Positions 37,942 through 47,488 of a stretch of DNA of 64,000 bases are shown here, piece by piece. Location: positions 117,153-181,152 of the forward strand of contig NZ_KB902271.1 of the NCBI RefSeq assembly GCF_000379445.1. Direction: 5' to 3'. Both the position numbers and the translations under genes were made by a program. The stretch comes from Fangia hongkongensis FSC776 = DSM 21703 (GTDB lineage: Bacteria > Pseudomonadota > Gammaproteobacteria > Francisellales > Francisellaceae). Numbering within the stretch: the stretch's first letter is position 1; each line of letters starts with the position of its first letter. The notes under the pieces were generated by a model. It saw nothing but the letters and a program-made list of their open reading frames with translations. It was not told where the DNA came from and searched no databases.

Positions 37942-38028
37942 GCGAATATCCCTAACTAGATTGCGCTGAAATATGAAATTACAAGAATAAATTTTAAAAT
38001 AATTGATAACGCATCCCCAAGGCTTTAC

Positions 38029-38057
38029 TTTTCAGCCCAAATAATCAGTGCTATGAT
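38029..38057 (+). promoter_or_regulatory. Predicted sigma-70 promoter of gatCAB
   Basis: TTTTCA at 38029-38034 and TATGAT at 38052-38057 have a 17-base spacer. Transcription would begin near 38064, after the ATG at 38053, which supports the gatC start at 38089. Confidence 0.45.
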
Positions 38058-38088
38058 ATCAACTTCAATAATGAAATACCTTTTAAGT

Positions 38089-38376
38089 ATGTCTGTTACC
38101 CAAGCTGAACTAAAACGCATATTATCTCTCTCAAAGCTTGATGCATCAGAGGATGAATTAGCTGCTTTTAATCAAGATCTCAATAGTGTATTGGCCCTAT
38201 TTGAGAATATTCATCACATAGATACCAATGACACTCATGCAATGACATCTCCTGTACAAACGCATAAAGCATTAAGAGCGGATATTCCTATCAAGGAGAA
38301 TAATATCTCAAACTTTAAGCATTTTGCACCTGAATTTGAAGATGAGCACTTCATTGTCCCCAAAGTTATTGATTAA
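38089..38376 (+). CDS. gatC: Asp/Glu-tRNA(Asn/Gln) amidotransferase subunit C
   Basis: The small 95-residue belt subunit that wraps GatA and GatB in the GatCAB complex, which converts misacylated Glu-tRNA-Gln or Asp-tRNA-Asn to the correct form. The family pattern is clear: MSVTQAELKRILSLSKLD, LNSVLALFENIHHIDT, and the C-terminal APEFEDEHFIVPKVI. The ATG at 38089 is chosen because the predicted promoter overlaps the earlier ATG at 38053 and because GatC proteins start at this point. First gene of gatC-gatA-gatB, 24 bases before gatA. Confidence 0.93.
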   Translation: MSVTQAELKRILSLSKLDASEDELAAFNQDLNSVLALFENIHHIDTNDTHAMTSPVQTHKALRADIPIKENNISNFKHFAPEFEDEHFIVPKVID

Positions 38377-38400
38377 CAGCTAAGAAAATAGGTTCCTTCC

Positions 38401-39849
38401 ATGAGTTTACTAAAGAGTTTACGTAAAAAGCTTGATAGCAAAGAGATCTCTTCTCTAGAGCTCACAAAGCATTATTTAAACAATATTCAAAAGTTGAATC
38501 CAACGATTAATTCAGTGATTAGTGTGTGTGAAGATAAGGCTATTGAAGAAGCTATCGCGGCTGACAAGCTTATCTCCCAAAACAAGCAGCAATTTTTAAC
38601 AGGCATCCCAATCATTCATAAAGATAATTTTTGTACAAAGAACATTTTAACAAGCTCAGGCTCTAAAATATTGAGTAACTTCAAACCACCCTATAGTGCA
38701 ACGATCGTACAAAAGCTTGAACAAAGTGGAATGATCACATTGGCAAAAGCAAATATGGATGAATTTGGAATGGGATCAACAAATGAAAACAGCTACTATG
38801 GTGCCGTGAAAAACCCCTATGATTTAGAATATGTCTCAGGCGGATCATCTGGTGGCTCGGCAGCAAGTGTTGCCGCGAATATGACACCTGTTGCAACAGG
38901 CAGTGACACAGGCGGCTCTGTCAGACAACCTGCTAGTTTTTGTGGCTTAACTGGCATCAAACCGAGTTACGGTAGCGTTTCTCGTTTTGGACTTATTGCC
39001 TATGGCTCTTCTTTTGATCAAGCAGGCGTGATTTCAAGATCAGTATCTGATTGTGCCTATGTGCTTGATGAGATGTCCGGCATAGATGACAAAGATGGCA
39101 CAAGTATTGCAACTGATAAGCACTTTTTTAGCGCTTTACTTGAAACACCTTGCTCTTTTAACATCGGCTTTGACCCAAACTTACTCAAAGGTCTTTCTAG
39201 TGAGGCTGAAAAACTGATGCTAGAGACGCTTGATACCTTTAAATCAAAAGGGCATACAATTAAAGAAATTACGCTACCCGATTTAGAACCTGCTGTATCT
39301 ATTTATTATATCTTGGCACCCGCTGAGGCAGCCACCAACCTCTCTCGTTTTGATGGTGTGCGCTTTGGATATAGAAGTAAAAATGCAAATACGCTGGGGG
39401 ATCTTTATATTAACACACGCACGGAGGGCTTTGGCAAAGAAGTCAAAAGACGAATTGTCATTGGTAACTATGTACTAGCAGCCAGCCAATATGATGCTTA
39501 TTACCACAAAGCACAACAAATCCGCCAAAAATTTCATCAAAGCTTTCAACAAATTTATCAAGATGTTGATATGATTTTAATGCCGACAAGCGCCACTAGT
39601 GCATTTAAACTCAATGCACAAAAAGACCCCGTAGCGACTTACTTAAGCGATATGTATACCGTTCTTGCTAATGTGACTGGGAGCCCTGCGATTTCCTTTC
39701 CAGTAGGACAGCTCAATAATATGCCTTTTGGTGCTCAGCTTATGGGGAATTACCTTGAGGATGCCAACCTTATCAATGCTGTGCATTATTTCCAACAAGA
39801 CACCACGCACCACTTACATCAAGCAAAATATCAAGGAGAGTCATTATGA
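38401..39849 (+). CDS. gatA: Asp/Glu-tRNA(Asn/Gln) amidotransferase subunit A
   Basis: The amidase subunit, 482 residues, which hydrolyses glutamine and delivers ammonia to GatB. The amidase Ser-cisSer-Lys triad is complete: Lys in GIPIIHKDNF (about residue 76), and the serines in the glycine-rich signature SGGSSGGSAASVAA and GSDTGGSVRQPASF. The C-terminal ANVTGSPAISFPVG is also conserved. Its last codons overlap the gatB start by four bases (ATGA). Its presence implies that at least one of GlnRS or AsnRS is absent or supplemented in this organism. Confidence 0.98.
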   Translation: MSLLKSLRKKLDSKEISSLELTKHYLNNIQKLNPTINSVISVCEDKAIEEAIAADKLISQNKQQFLTGIPIIHKDNFCTKNILTSSGSKILSNFKPPYSATIVQKLEQSGMITLAKANMDEFGMGSTNENSYYGAVKNPYDLEYVSGGSSGGSAASVAANMTPVATGSDTGGSVRQPASFCGLTGIKPSYGSVSRFGLIAYGSSFDQAGVISRSVSDCAYVLDEMSGIDDKDGTSIATDKHFFSALLETPCSFNIGFDPNLLKGLSSEAEKLMLETLDTFKSKGHTIKEITLPDLEPAVSIYYILAPAEAATNLSRFDGVRFGYRSKNANTLGDLYINTRTEGFGKEVKRRIVIGNYVLAASQYDAYYHKAQQIRQKFHQSFQQIYQDVDMILMPTSATSAFKLNAQKDPVATYLSDMYTVLANVTGSPAISFPVGQLNNMPFGAQLMGNYLEDANLINAVHYFQQDTTHHLHQAKYQGESL

Positions 39850-41267
39850 GCTATGAAATGGTGATTGGTCTTGAAGTGCATATTCAACTTCAAAGCGCCT
39901 CTAAAATTTTCTCAGACTCCCCGACAACCTATGGACAACCAGCAAATACACAAGTTTCATGGATTGATCTTGGCATGCCTGGGACTTTGCCAATCATTAA
40001 CCAAAAAGCGATTGATATGGCAATTATGTTTGGTCTTGCTACGAATGCCACCATTTCAAAAAATAGTTTTTTTGCACGCAAAAACTACTTCTATCCAGAT
40101 CTTGCTAAAGGGTATCAAATTAGCCAATCTGATAATCCAATTGTGCAAAATGGTAGACTCACAATCAAACTGCCAAATGGTGAAAAGATCATTCACATTG
40201 AGCGTGCACACCTTGAGGAAGATGCGGGAAAATCCGTACATCATTTAATTGGAGATGAAACAGGAATCGATTATAACCGCGCTGGCACAGCACTTTTAGA
40301 GATTGTGACCGAACCTGATTTTCGCTCAAGCGAGGAGGTGCTTTGTTATTTAAAAACACTTCACCGCTTAGTTCGTCATCTGGGCATTTGTGATGGCAAT
40401 ATGCAAGAGGGCTCATTTCGCGCTGATGTCAACCTATCTATTAGAAAACAAGGGGACAAAGCTTTAGGCACCCGGGCAGAGTTAAAGAACATCAACTCAT
40501 TTCGCTTTATTGAAGCGGCTATTCAAAGTGAATTCCAGCGTCAGGTTGATATTATTGAATCTGGCGAAGCAGTTAAACAAGAAACACGTTTATATGATCC
40601 TGATAAAAATGAGACCAGAGCAATGCGATCTAAGGAAGATGCCTTTGATTATCGCTACTTCCCAGACCCTGATTTACTGCCAATGACACTGACAGATGCA
40701 TATATTGAGACAATAGAAAAGACAATGCCGCTTCTGCCAGAGGCGCGCCTTACAAACTACACTAAGGTGTTATCTGATGAGCAGGCAAACTATTTAATGG
40801 ATAACCCTGAAATAGCGAATTACTTTGACAGATTAAGCCAAAGTATTACGCCAAGTGTCGCTTTTAACTGGATTAGCATTGAATTGCAGTCACTTTTTAA
40901 TCGCCAGCAAATTCCATTTAGCGAGACAATCATTCCTGCAGAGGTGCTAGGTGAGATTATCAATGCGGTAAATAGTGAGCAGATTTCAATGAAATCAGCA
41001 AAACAGGTTCTCCAATCCTATTATGACTCACCTGATAAAATAGAGCATATCATCGACACATTAGGCGTAAGACAAGTGAATGACAGCGCACTGATCGAAG
41101 CCTTAGCTGATGAGATTATTGCGAAAAACCCTGATCAAGCAGCGGAACTTAAAGCCGGAAAGACGAAATTGATGGGCTTTTTTGTTGGTCAAATCATGAA
41201 AGGTGCTAAAGGAAAGGCAAACCCTAAACAAGCCAATGAAATTATCAAGCAAAAGCTTTCTTTGTAA
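39846..41267 (+). CDS. gatB: Asp/Glu-tRNA(Asn/Gln) amidotransferase subunit B
   Basis: The 473-residue kinase/transamidase subunit, which phosphorylates the misacylated tRNA carboxyl and amidates it. It begins YEMVIGLEVHIQLQSASKIF, the diagnostic GatB N-terminus, and has HLEEDAGKSVH, GTALLEIVTEPDF, QEGSFRADVNLSIR and ELKNINSFRFIE. The tail domain ends with MGFFVGQIMKGAKGKANPK, which contacts the tRNA elbow. Last gene of the operon. Confidence 0.98.
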   Translation: MSYEMVIGLEVHIQLQSASKIFSDSPTTYGQPANTQVSWIDLGMPGTLPIINQKAIDMAIMFGLATNATISKNSFFARKNYFYPDLAKGYQISQSDNPIVQNGRLTIKLPNGEKIIHIERAHLEEDAGKSVHHLIGDETGIDYNRAGTALLEIVTEPDFRSSEEVLCYLKTLHRLVRHLGICDGNMQEGSFRADVNLSIRKQGDKALGTRAELKNINSFRFIEAAIQSEFQRQVDIIESGEAVKQETRLYDPDKNETRAMRSKEDAFDYRYFPDPDLLPMTLTDAYIETIEKTMPLLPEARLTNYTKVLSDEQANYLMDNPEIANYFDRLSQSITPSVAFNWISIELQSLFNRQQIPFSETIIPAEVLGEIINAVNSEQISMKSAKQVLQSYYDSPDKIEHIIDTLGVRQVNDSALIEALADEIIAKNPDQAAELKAGKTKLMGFFVGQIMKGAKGKANPKQANEIIKQKLSL

Positions 41268-41526
41268 AACGACAAGGTCATTAATCAACCTAATAAAGAG
41301 TGATATAAAATCAGTTTTTGCAGCGCAATGTAAAGCACATCCTATATGACATGAGCGCTTTTAGTGATTTTCTCAAAACCAATTGCTTTTTGATCAAAAA
41401 AGTAAAACAATGGAAGATGCTATATTTTATTTGATATAGCAACCTCTCATGGATGACATTAATTATAACAAGGATAGATGGAATACTATTTTCTTGAATG
41501 TATCAACGTGCTTTAAGGAGGAATGT

Positions 41527-41667
41527 ATGAACCGCAGAAAAAAACTCTACAGACAAGTAAGAGAGCTGCTTGATCTTGGTATGCCGCTTAACATCGTTGC
41601 TAAAGTTTTAAAGATCCCCCGGTCTCAAATTGTTCATTTAGCCGATAAAAGCTTCACTTCAGTCTAA
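41527..41667 (+). CDS. 46-residue helix-turn-helix protein
   Basis: A very short, basic protein preceded by a near-perfect ribosome-binding site, AAGGAGG, five bases before the ATG. The second half, GMPLNIVAKVLKIPRSQIVH, has the form of a resolvase/RpiR-like helix-turn-helix (I-A-x-x-L-x-I-P-x-S-x-I). The first half (NRRKKLYRQVRELLDLG) is a strongly charged helix. The frame is open back to 41449 but without another good start. A terminator follows 13 bases after the stop, so it is a complete single-gene unit. A 7-bp hairpin (41419-41440) lies in its leader. DNA binding is likely; targets are unknown. Confidence 0.7.
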   Translation: MNRRKKLYRQVRELLDLGMPLNIVAKVLKIPRSQIVHLADKSFTSV

Positions 41668-41680
41668 AAAGCCTCTTTTC

Positions 41681-41714
41681 ACTACCATTTGTCTCTTTCA
41701 GATGGTAGTTTTTG
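41681..41714 (+). terminator. Rho-independent terminator
   Basis: An 8-bp stem, ACTACCAT (41681-41688) with ATGGTAGT (41702-41709), is followed by a run of T; it ends the small HTH gene and lies just before the convergent end of the lipid A acyltransferase gene. Confidence 0.8.
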
Positions 41715-41722
41715 TCAGATGT

Positions 41723-42640
41723 TTACTCATAGAGACTTTCTTCACCCTCTGGTCTTGTTTTATAGCGTCGATGCTGCCATAAATATTGATCTGGAAATGC
41801 CAAAATAGCCTTCTCTAAAATTTCATGATAACGAAGCGCATCTTGATAGTCATCCCCTGTTGGAAAGTTCTCTAAAGCGGGTAATACATAAATATCATAA
41901 CCACTTAAATCTTCTTTTCTTATATAGTAGCAAGGAACCACTTTAGCCCCTGTGAGTTTTGCCAAAAGTGCTGTTGCCGTTAAAGTAGCACATGCCTTGC
42001 CAAAAAAAGGCACAAAAATACTTCTTTCATTACCAAAATCCTGATCTGGCGCATACCATACAGAGCCTTTACGCTTCAAATGTTTAACAATAGAGACAAC
42101 ATTTTTTCTTTGTAATGCTTTTGTAACATAACCCTCCCTAGAGCCGGTCATGACTTTTTCAAACAGATCATTTTTATGTTTTTGATACACAAGGTAAAAA
42201 GGATCATAATGCTCACCAATATAGCGGCCAATCATTTCCATACAGGTAAAGTGCGAGCCTAACAATAACGTGCCATGGTTATCATCTTGATGCGCAGACT
42301 CAAAGTGCTCCATGCCATGGCCATCAAATTTAATCTTGTCAAAGTGCTTTTTAGGCATAAACCAAGCGATCATCATTTCAACCCCAGACATTGACACGGA
42401 TTCAAAGCATTTTTTGGCAAGTGCATCCAGCTCTTTGTCTGTTTTATCTGGAAAAGCAATTTTCAAATTCACAATCGCTATTTTCTTACGCCGCTTTAAA
42501 AGGGGATAACTTATCCTGCCAAGCCACCTGCCAATATGCATCTGAGTTTTATAAGGCAATAACACAAACAACTTTGCAAAGCCAACAAACAACCAGATAC
42601 CCCAATACTTTGGTAATAAAAATTGTTTTTCAATATGCAT
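41723..42640 (-). CDS. Lipid A late acyltransferase (LpxL/LpxM family)
   Basis: A 305-residue inner-membrane acyltransferase that adds a secondary acyl chain to Kdo2-lipid A. It has an N-terminal anchor helix (about residues 14-30), the catalytic HX4E motif in LLGSHFTCMEMIGR, the QDFGNERSIFVPFFG segment and the C-terminal QYLWQHRRYKTRP, all typical of the LpxL/LpxM group. Which position and chain length it uses cannot be told, so no symbol is given. It is single and is followed by the hydrophobic antiporter gene nhaD upstream on the same strand. Confidence 0.9.
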   Translation of the reverse strand: MHIEKQFLLPKYWGIWLFVGFAKLFVLLPYKTQMHIGRWLGRISYPLLKRRKKIAIVNLKIAFPDKTDKELDALAKKCFESVSMSGVEMMIAWFMPKKHFDKIKFDGHGMEHFESAHQDDNHGTLLLGSHFTCMEMIGRYIGEHYDPFYLVYQKHKNDLFEKVMTGSREGYVTKALQRKNVVSIVKHLKRKGSVWYAPDQDFGNERSIFVPFFGKACATLTATALLAKLTGAKVVPCYYIRKEDLSGYDIYVLPALENFPTGDDYQDALRYHEILEKAILAFPDQYLWQHRRYKTRPEGEESLYE

Positions 42641-42789
42641 GTTACTCTGTCTTTTCTATTCACTCTTTTAACTTATTTCAGCTTTTATTTATAAGGCTAA
42701 CCATTTCAGGTTCAACAGAGTTTCTCATTGCTCAATGAAATGAGTTTAATCTCTATCAATACCCATTATAATAAACACTTATCACAAAA

Positions 42790-44205
42790 CTAAAAAAATG
42801 ACTGATTAATTATCAGGTGAGCAGCAATACTAGCAAAATAGCCAAGCAAAATCACCCAACTCCATTTCAAATGGCCAAGAAAAGTATATTTACCATGTGC
42901 TTTTCCCATCACTGCAACCCCTGCTGCTGACCCTATTGATAACAGACTTCCACCAACCCCTGCCGTCAACGTAACCAAAAGCCACTGACCTTCGCTTAAA
43001 GGTGGGTGCATACTTAACACAGCATACATTACAGGGATATTATCAATGATGGCCGACAAAAGGCCAATAATTGCATTAGCTTGTGTTACATGATCAAAAA
43101 GCGCTGGGAAAATGGAGCTACTATCATGATATAGCACATTTGAAATATAACCTAGATAACCAAGTGTTGCCAAGCCTTGAACAGAAATTAAAATACCAAA
43201 GAAGAACAATAAAGTATCCCACTCTAAATCACGTATTTTACTAAAAATATCAAAATAAGCTCGATGTGATTGTGCGTTTTCTTTGTTATTTTTTCTCTTT
43301 AAGTAATAGCTTAGCATCATCAAATAGCCAAGACCTGTCATCATTCCAAACGCAGGAGGCAGCCCAAGGAAATTTTGAAAGCAAACAGCGGTAATAATCG
43401 TTGCCAGAAAAAATCCAATGACAACGAGTGCTTTGGGCTTCATTGAGACTTTTTCTGTTTCTTTATTTATCATCATGTGATTTTTAGGCAACGCAAAACT
43501 CATCACAATGGCAGGAATGAGAAAGTTCACAAGAGCTGGAATAAACAAACTAAAGAAATCCCCAAAAGGCACCACTTTTCCCTGCCAAACCATCAAAGTG
43601 GTAATGTCCCCAAATGGGCTAAAGGCACCACCTGCATTTGCCGCAACAACAATATTAATACAGCTAAGTGAAATAAACTTTGTATTACCACGCCCAATGG
43701 ATAAGACAACTGCGCTTAAGATGAGCGCCGTTGTTAAATTATCAGCAAATGGCGAGATAAAAAAGGCCAAAATGCCCGTTAACCAATACACACCTCTAAA
43801 GCCAAACCCTAAGCGAAGAAGGTAGCTTTTTAATGCTTCAAATACATAGCGCTCTTCCAACACATTAATGTAGGTCATTGCAACCAGTAGAAATAAAAAT
43901 AGCTCCGCATATTCTAGTAGTCCGTGATTGAGGCTCTCAGAGACAACTGTACTTTGACCTGTTTGCTGAGCCAAAACAGCAATTAATACCCATATAATGC
44001 CTGCTGCCAAAATAACTGGCTTTGATTTACTTAAATGAATCACATCCTCAAGCATCACTAAGACATAGGCAAAAACAAAGACCACCACTGCCAAAATGGC
44101 ATAGGGACTTGTCAGCTTATCAACAAAAACATTCTGGGATTCAGCAGCCAGCGATAAACAGGGCAGTAAAAAAAGCCCAAAGGTGGCCAATAATTTTTTA
44201 TACAT
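42790..44205 (-). CDS. nhaD: NhaD-type sodium/proton antiporter
   Basis: An inner-membrane Na+(Li+)/H+ antiporter of the ion-transporter superfamily, 471 residues. A cleavable or signal-like N-terminus (LFLLPCLSLAAES) is followed by about 12 helices. Characteristic motifs are FISPFADNLTTALIL, GGAFSPFGDITTLMVWQ and AIIDNIPVMYAVLSMHP, the pair of D-N/G-D inverted-repeat signatures that bind sodium. It exports sodium at alkaline pH in salt-adapted relatives, which would fit a marine or brackish organism. It stands alone between the acyltransferase and ampG. Confidence 0.9.
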   Translation of the reverse strand: MYKKLLATFGLFLLPCLSLAAESQNVFVDKLTSPYAILAVVVFVFAYVLVMLEDVIHLSKSKPVILAAGIIWVLIAVLAQQTGQSTVVSESLNHGLLEYAELFLFLLVAMTYINVLEERYVFEALKSYLLRLGFGFRGVYWLTGILAFFISPFADNLTTALILSAVVLSIGRGNTKFISLSCINIVVAANAGGAFSPFGDITTLMVWQGKVVPFGDFFSLFIPALVNFLIPAIVMSFALPKNHMMINKETEKVSMKPKALVVIGFFLATIITAVCFQNFLGLPPAFGMMTGLGYLMMLSYYLKRKNNKENAQSHRAYFDIFSKIRDLEWDTLLFFFGILISVQGLATLGYLGYISNVLYHDSSSIFPALFDHVTQANAIIGLLSAIIDNIPVMYAVLSMHPPLSEGQWLLVTLTAGVGGSLLSIGSAAGVAVMGKAHGKYTFLGHLKWSWVILLGYFASIAAHLIINQSFF

Positions 44206-44266
44206 CTACACTTTTCATGGAAAATTCGGTATTAAAAGGATATCAAATCACCTCGCCAATCGCGAC

Positions 44267-45547
44267 CTATTTGTGAAGATTTGCCATTAACATAATCGGT
44301 TTTTTGGCCAGCACAGTGATGAGCGTAATAATAACCCCCAGCACAAAACTTAAGACAAAAAGCTCTGCCCAGCCGTAGCTATATTGAACATAACCGGCTA
44401 AAGGACCAACAAACACCCTTCCTAAAGAATCAATCGAGCTTAGGATCGCAAACTGCGTTGCTGAAAAGCGCTTATTAACCAGACTCATAATCATCGCCAC
44501 CAGCACTGCTGTACCCATTGCACCAACAAAATACTCAACTGCCACTGAGATCACCATTAGCGTATAGCTTTTGCCAACAATGGCCAATAGCGCGTACATT
44601 AAATTGGCTGAGGCCATCATAAAGCCAAAGGCAATAAAGGTGCGAAAAAGCCCAAAACCTTTTGCACACATGCCTCCAACAACAAGCCCTAATAAGCTAA
44701 AAATAAGGGCATTGGTTTTGTATGAAAGCGCAATTGTCAGCTTATCAAATCCAAGTGAGGAGAAAAAAACCGTATTAAGCGAGAAAGCCAGTGCATCGGC
44801 AAATTTATAAAAAATAATAATCAATAAAATAACCACTGCAATAGCAATATTGCGCCTTGTGAAAAACTCATAAAATGGCAGCCTTACCGCCTGTAGAAAA
44901 GTTTTGGGCTGATTGGGCACTTCTACCTCTTTGGCAAGCACGGTGCCTAAAACCCCAATAATAAAAAAAGGCAATAATGCCAAGATACCATGCTGCCAAT
45001 TATTATTAAAATATTGCACAAAGATCAGCAAAAGTGCCCCAGTCACGAGCATTCCCACTCGGTAGCCTAGTACACCAACAGCAGCGCCAAGCGCCCTTTC
45101 ATCTTCATCCAGCACTTCTGTTTGATAAGCATTGATGGCAATATCCTGTGTTGCTGAAAAAAAACAAATCAAAAAAGCAATGACCGCCATGGTTAATGGC
45201 GCTTTATCTGGCGATAGCATACTCAATGCAACGAGGGATAATATCAGCAAAAATTGCATTGCATAAATCCAACTTTTTCTGCGACCGATCCATTGAATAG
45301 AGAATCTATCAACAAAAGGCGACCATAAATACTTAATCGTGTACGGCAGCGCAACAAGTGATAATAGCCCAATCTCCTTGATACTGATCCCAGCATCACT
45401 ATACCAGAGCATTAAAGAGGATGCTGTTAACATTAGTGGCAAACCAGAGGAATACCCCAAAAGGAACATCACCAGCATTTTTCTGCCTGTAAAAACACCT
45501 ACAATGCTATCCACCGTTGCGGATTTTAGTGATTTATAAAACGCCAC
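44267..45547 (-). CDS. ampG: AmpG-family muropeptide permease
   Basis: An inner-membrane MFS protein of 426 residues resembling AmpG, which imports anhydromuropeptides for peptidoglycan recycling. The start is a GTG with GAGGG six bases upstream. The N-terminus MLVMFLLGYSSGLPLMLTAS, then LPYTIKYLWSPFVDRF and FSATQDIAINAYQTEVL, are AmpG signatures. About 12 helices are predicted. The divergent LPS block begins 73 bases away on the other strand. An acetyl-CoA or nutrient carrier of the same family is the main alternative. Confidence 0.85.
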   Translation of the reverse strand: MAFYKSLKSATVDSIVGVFTGRKMLVMFLLGYSSGLPLMLTASSLMLWYSDAGISIKEIGLLSLVALPYTIKYLWSPFVDRFSIQWIGRRKSWIYAMQFLLILSLVALSMLSPDKAPLTMAVIAFLICFFSATQDIAINAYQTEVLDEDERALGAAVGVLGYRVGMLVTGALLLIFVQYFNNNWQHGILALLPFFIIGVLGTVLAKEVEVPNQPKTFLQAVRLPFYEFFTRRNIAIAVVILLIIIFYKFADALAFSLNTVFFSSLGFDKLTIALSYKTNALIFSLLGLVVGGMCAKGFGLFRTFIAFGFMMASANLMYALLAIVGKSYTLMVISVAVEYFVGAMGTAVLVAMIMSLVNKRFSATQFAILSSIDSLGRVFVGPLAGYVQYSYGWAELFVLSFVLGVIITLITVLAKKPIMLMANLHK

Positions 45548-45620
45548 TTTACACCCTCTTTATGCTTTTGAAAATATCGTATCATAAACGCGGTATCTTG
45601 TTGTACAATAGATTTACTAT

Positions 45621-46694
45621 TTGCAATCTTTATACAAACACGTGCTGAAAAACTTCAAAAATAACGCGCTAAAACTCATAATCAAAATGCTTTCTCTTTT
45701 TGCAAAACGTGAAGAGCAGAGCGCTTCCCATATTTTAATTTTATCAAATACAGCTATGGGTGACACACTTTGGGCAACACCAGCCCTTAGATATTTGGCA
45801 GATACAAAACCTGATACAAAAATTACCATTTTAACCTCTAAGATTGGCTCTGAAGTCTTCAAGAGAAACCCATTTATTACTCAAGTACTAATTAGTGGCA
45901 AACTTTCCACAAATTTTAAAAATATCATTACTATTATAAACACGCCATTTTCAGAAACATTCAACTTCCATACTGCAAAGCGCCTTGAAGCTTATTATGG
46001 CTATTTAGGAAGTCCTAGGCGATATTTTGGCATTTACCCCGAGTGTAAAGGTAAACGTATGTTGAATGATGGCATTCACTCTCCTGAGTTTGAGTCTTTG
46101 CATAAGATTGATATGCGTATTTTACTTTTACAACGTTTTTTAAACTTACCACCACCTAAAAAACAATATCGTATTGAGGTTTTTCCCAATCAAACTGATC
46201 AAAAAGTTGCGACAAAAGCACTTAAAAACATTCCCGTGAACAAAATGGTTTTTATCCAGCCGGGAGCGAGTTTTCCATCTAAATGTTGGGACCCCCAGAA
46301 TTTTGCCTATTTAATAAAATGGCTTGATGACAGGGAGTACCACTGTATTTTTGCAGGCAATGCAAGAGAAGAAGTGTTAATCGATAGTATTACTAAAGGG
46401 TGCAAGCACGTTATTAAGCTCGGCTCTCGCTATTCACTTCTAGAGCTTGCTGAAATTCTTAAGCAATGCCGTTTTATTATTACCAATGATACAGGGCCTA
46501 TGCATCTTGCCGAAGCAGTTAACCTTCCTATTTTTAGCTTTTTTTGGGAAGAGAATATTATTCCCGCAAAACCTCTTATCACTAATTATTGTAAAATTTA
46601 TAGCACACCCAGCAGTAAAACTTATATGTCACAACCAACACCAAATAAGGTTATTAGTGACATTTGCTATGCTATTGAAAATAAGTTGATATAA
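45621..46694 (+). CDS. Glycosyltransferase family 9 (heptosyltransferase-like)
   Basis: A 357-residue GT9 enzyme of the ADP-heptose:LPS heptosyltransferase type, cytoplasmic face. The N-terminal domain begins HILILSNTAMGDTLWATPAL and the C-terminal nucleotide-binding domain has FIQPGASFPSKCWDPQNF and RFIITNDTGPMHLAEAV. The region before residue 30 is basic and poorly conserved, and the only start at 45621 is TTG without a clear Shine-Dalgarno; a GTG at 45642 and an ATG at 45687 are alternatives. First gene of the LPS block. The lineage differs from waaF (54310-55338), so a second heptose or another sugar is likely. Confidence 0.82.
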   Translation: MQSLYKHVLKNFKNNALKLIIKMLSLFAKREEQSASHILILSNTAMGDTLWATPALRYLADTKPDTKITILTSKIGSEVFKRNPFITQVLISGKLSTNFKNIITIINTPFSETFNFHTAKRLEAYYGYLGSPRRYFGIYPECKGKRMLNDGIHSPEFESLHKIDMRILLLQRFLNLPPPKKQYRIEVFPNQTDQKVATKALKNIPVNKMVFIQPGASFPSKCWDPQNFAYLIKWLDDREYHCIFAGNAREEVLIDSITKGCKHVIKLGSRYSLLELAEILKQCRFIITNDTGPMHLAEAVNLPIFSFFWEENIIPAKPLITNYCKIYSTPSSKTYMSQPTPNKVISDICYAIENKLI

Positions 46695-46729
46695 TACACT
46701 ACAAACACAAGCTTCAACCATCTACGTTT

Positions 46730-47488
46730 ATGGATAAGTTAACTGTCATAATTATTACCAAAAACGAAGAAAAGAACATTGCCCGGTGCTTAGACTCAGT
46801 AAAGTGGGCGGATGAAATTATTATTGTTGACTCAGGCAGCACCGATAGAACAATTGATATCGCATCCCAATACCCTAATGTTAAGGTATATAAGCAACAA
46901 TGGTTAGGCTATGGCCCACAAAAAAACATTGCCCTTTCTTATGCAACAAATTCATGGATACTCGCCCTTGATGCAGATGAGGTTCTCTCTTCTGAGTTAA
47001 CAGATAATATACAAAAAAAAATACAGCAAGAACATTCTGCCTCAGTATATAAGTTCAAGCGTTTATCTCAGTTTTGCGGCAAGTGGATACATCATGGCGA
47101 CTGGGGAAATGATATTATTCCTAGACTATTTAAAAAAGATTCAGCCAGATACTCCAATGATATGATCCATGAAAAGCTTATTTACAATGAAAAAGATGCT
47201 TTGTTGTCTGGGATACTGAAGCACTATTCACAAGAGTCCATTTCAATCTCTTTAAGTAAGCTTAACAACTACAGTGATGCTACCGCAAATAGGCTCCTTC
47301 TTAAAGGGAAAAAAACCACCTTATTCAAAGCTAGCATCCATAAAAACTGGACATTTATTCGAGGTTTTTTTATAAAAGCTGGCTTTTTGGACGGATCACA
47401 TGGTTATCTCATTGCTAAACTCTCAGCCTATGGGTCCTATTTTAAATATGTAAAGCTATGGGAAAAACAGCAAAATGACAAAAAATAG
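46730..47488 (+). CDS. Glycosyltransferase family 2 (LPS core, WaaE-like)
   Basis: A 252-residue GT-A enzyme. It has LTVIIITKNEEKNIARCLDS at the N-terminus, EIIIVDSGSTDRT, and the metal-binding LALDADE, with KWIHHGDWGNDIIPRLF later. These match the WaaE/KdtX branch that adds glucose to the inner core heptose in several gammaproteobacteria; the donor is not proven here. It overlaps the next GT2 gene by 14 bases. Confidence 0.85.
   Translation: MDKLTVIIITKNEEKNIARCLDSVKWADEIIIVDSGSTDRTIDIASQYPNVKVYKQQWLGYGPQKNIALSYATNSWILALDADEVLSSELTDNIQKKIQQEHSASVYKFKRLSQFCGKWIHHGDWGNDIIPRLFKKDSARYSNDMIHEKLIYNEKDALLSGILKHYSQESISISLSKLNNYSDATANRLLLKGKKTTLFKASIHKNWTFIRGFFIKAGFLDGSHGYLIAKLSAYGSYFKYVKLWEKQQNDKK

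Noticed and set aside
43508..43825. 105-codon plus-strand frame
   Set aside because: Antisense to nhaD; low complexity basic composition and no start signal.
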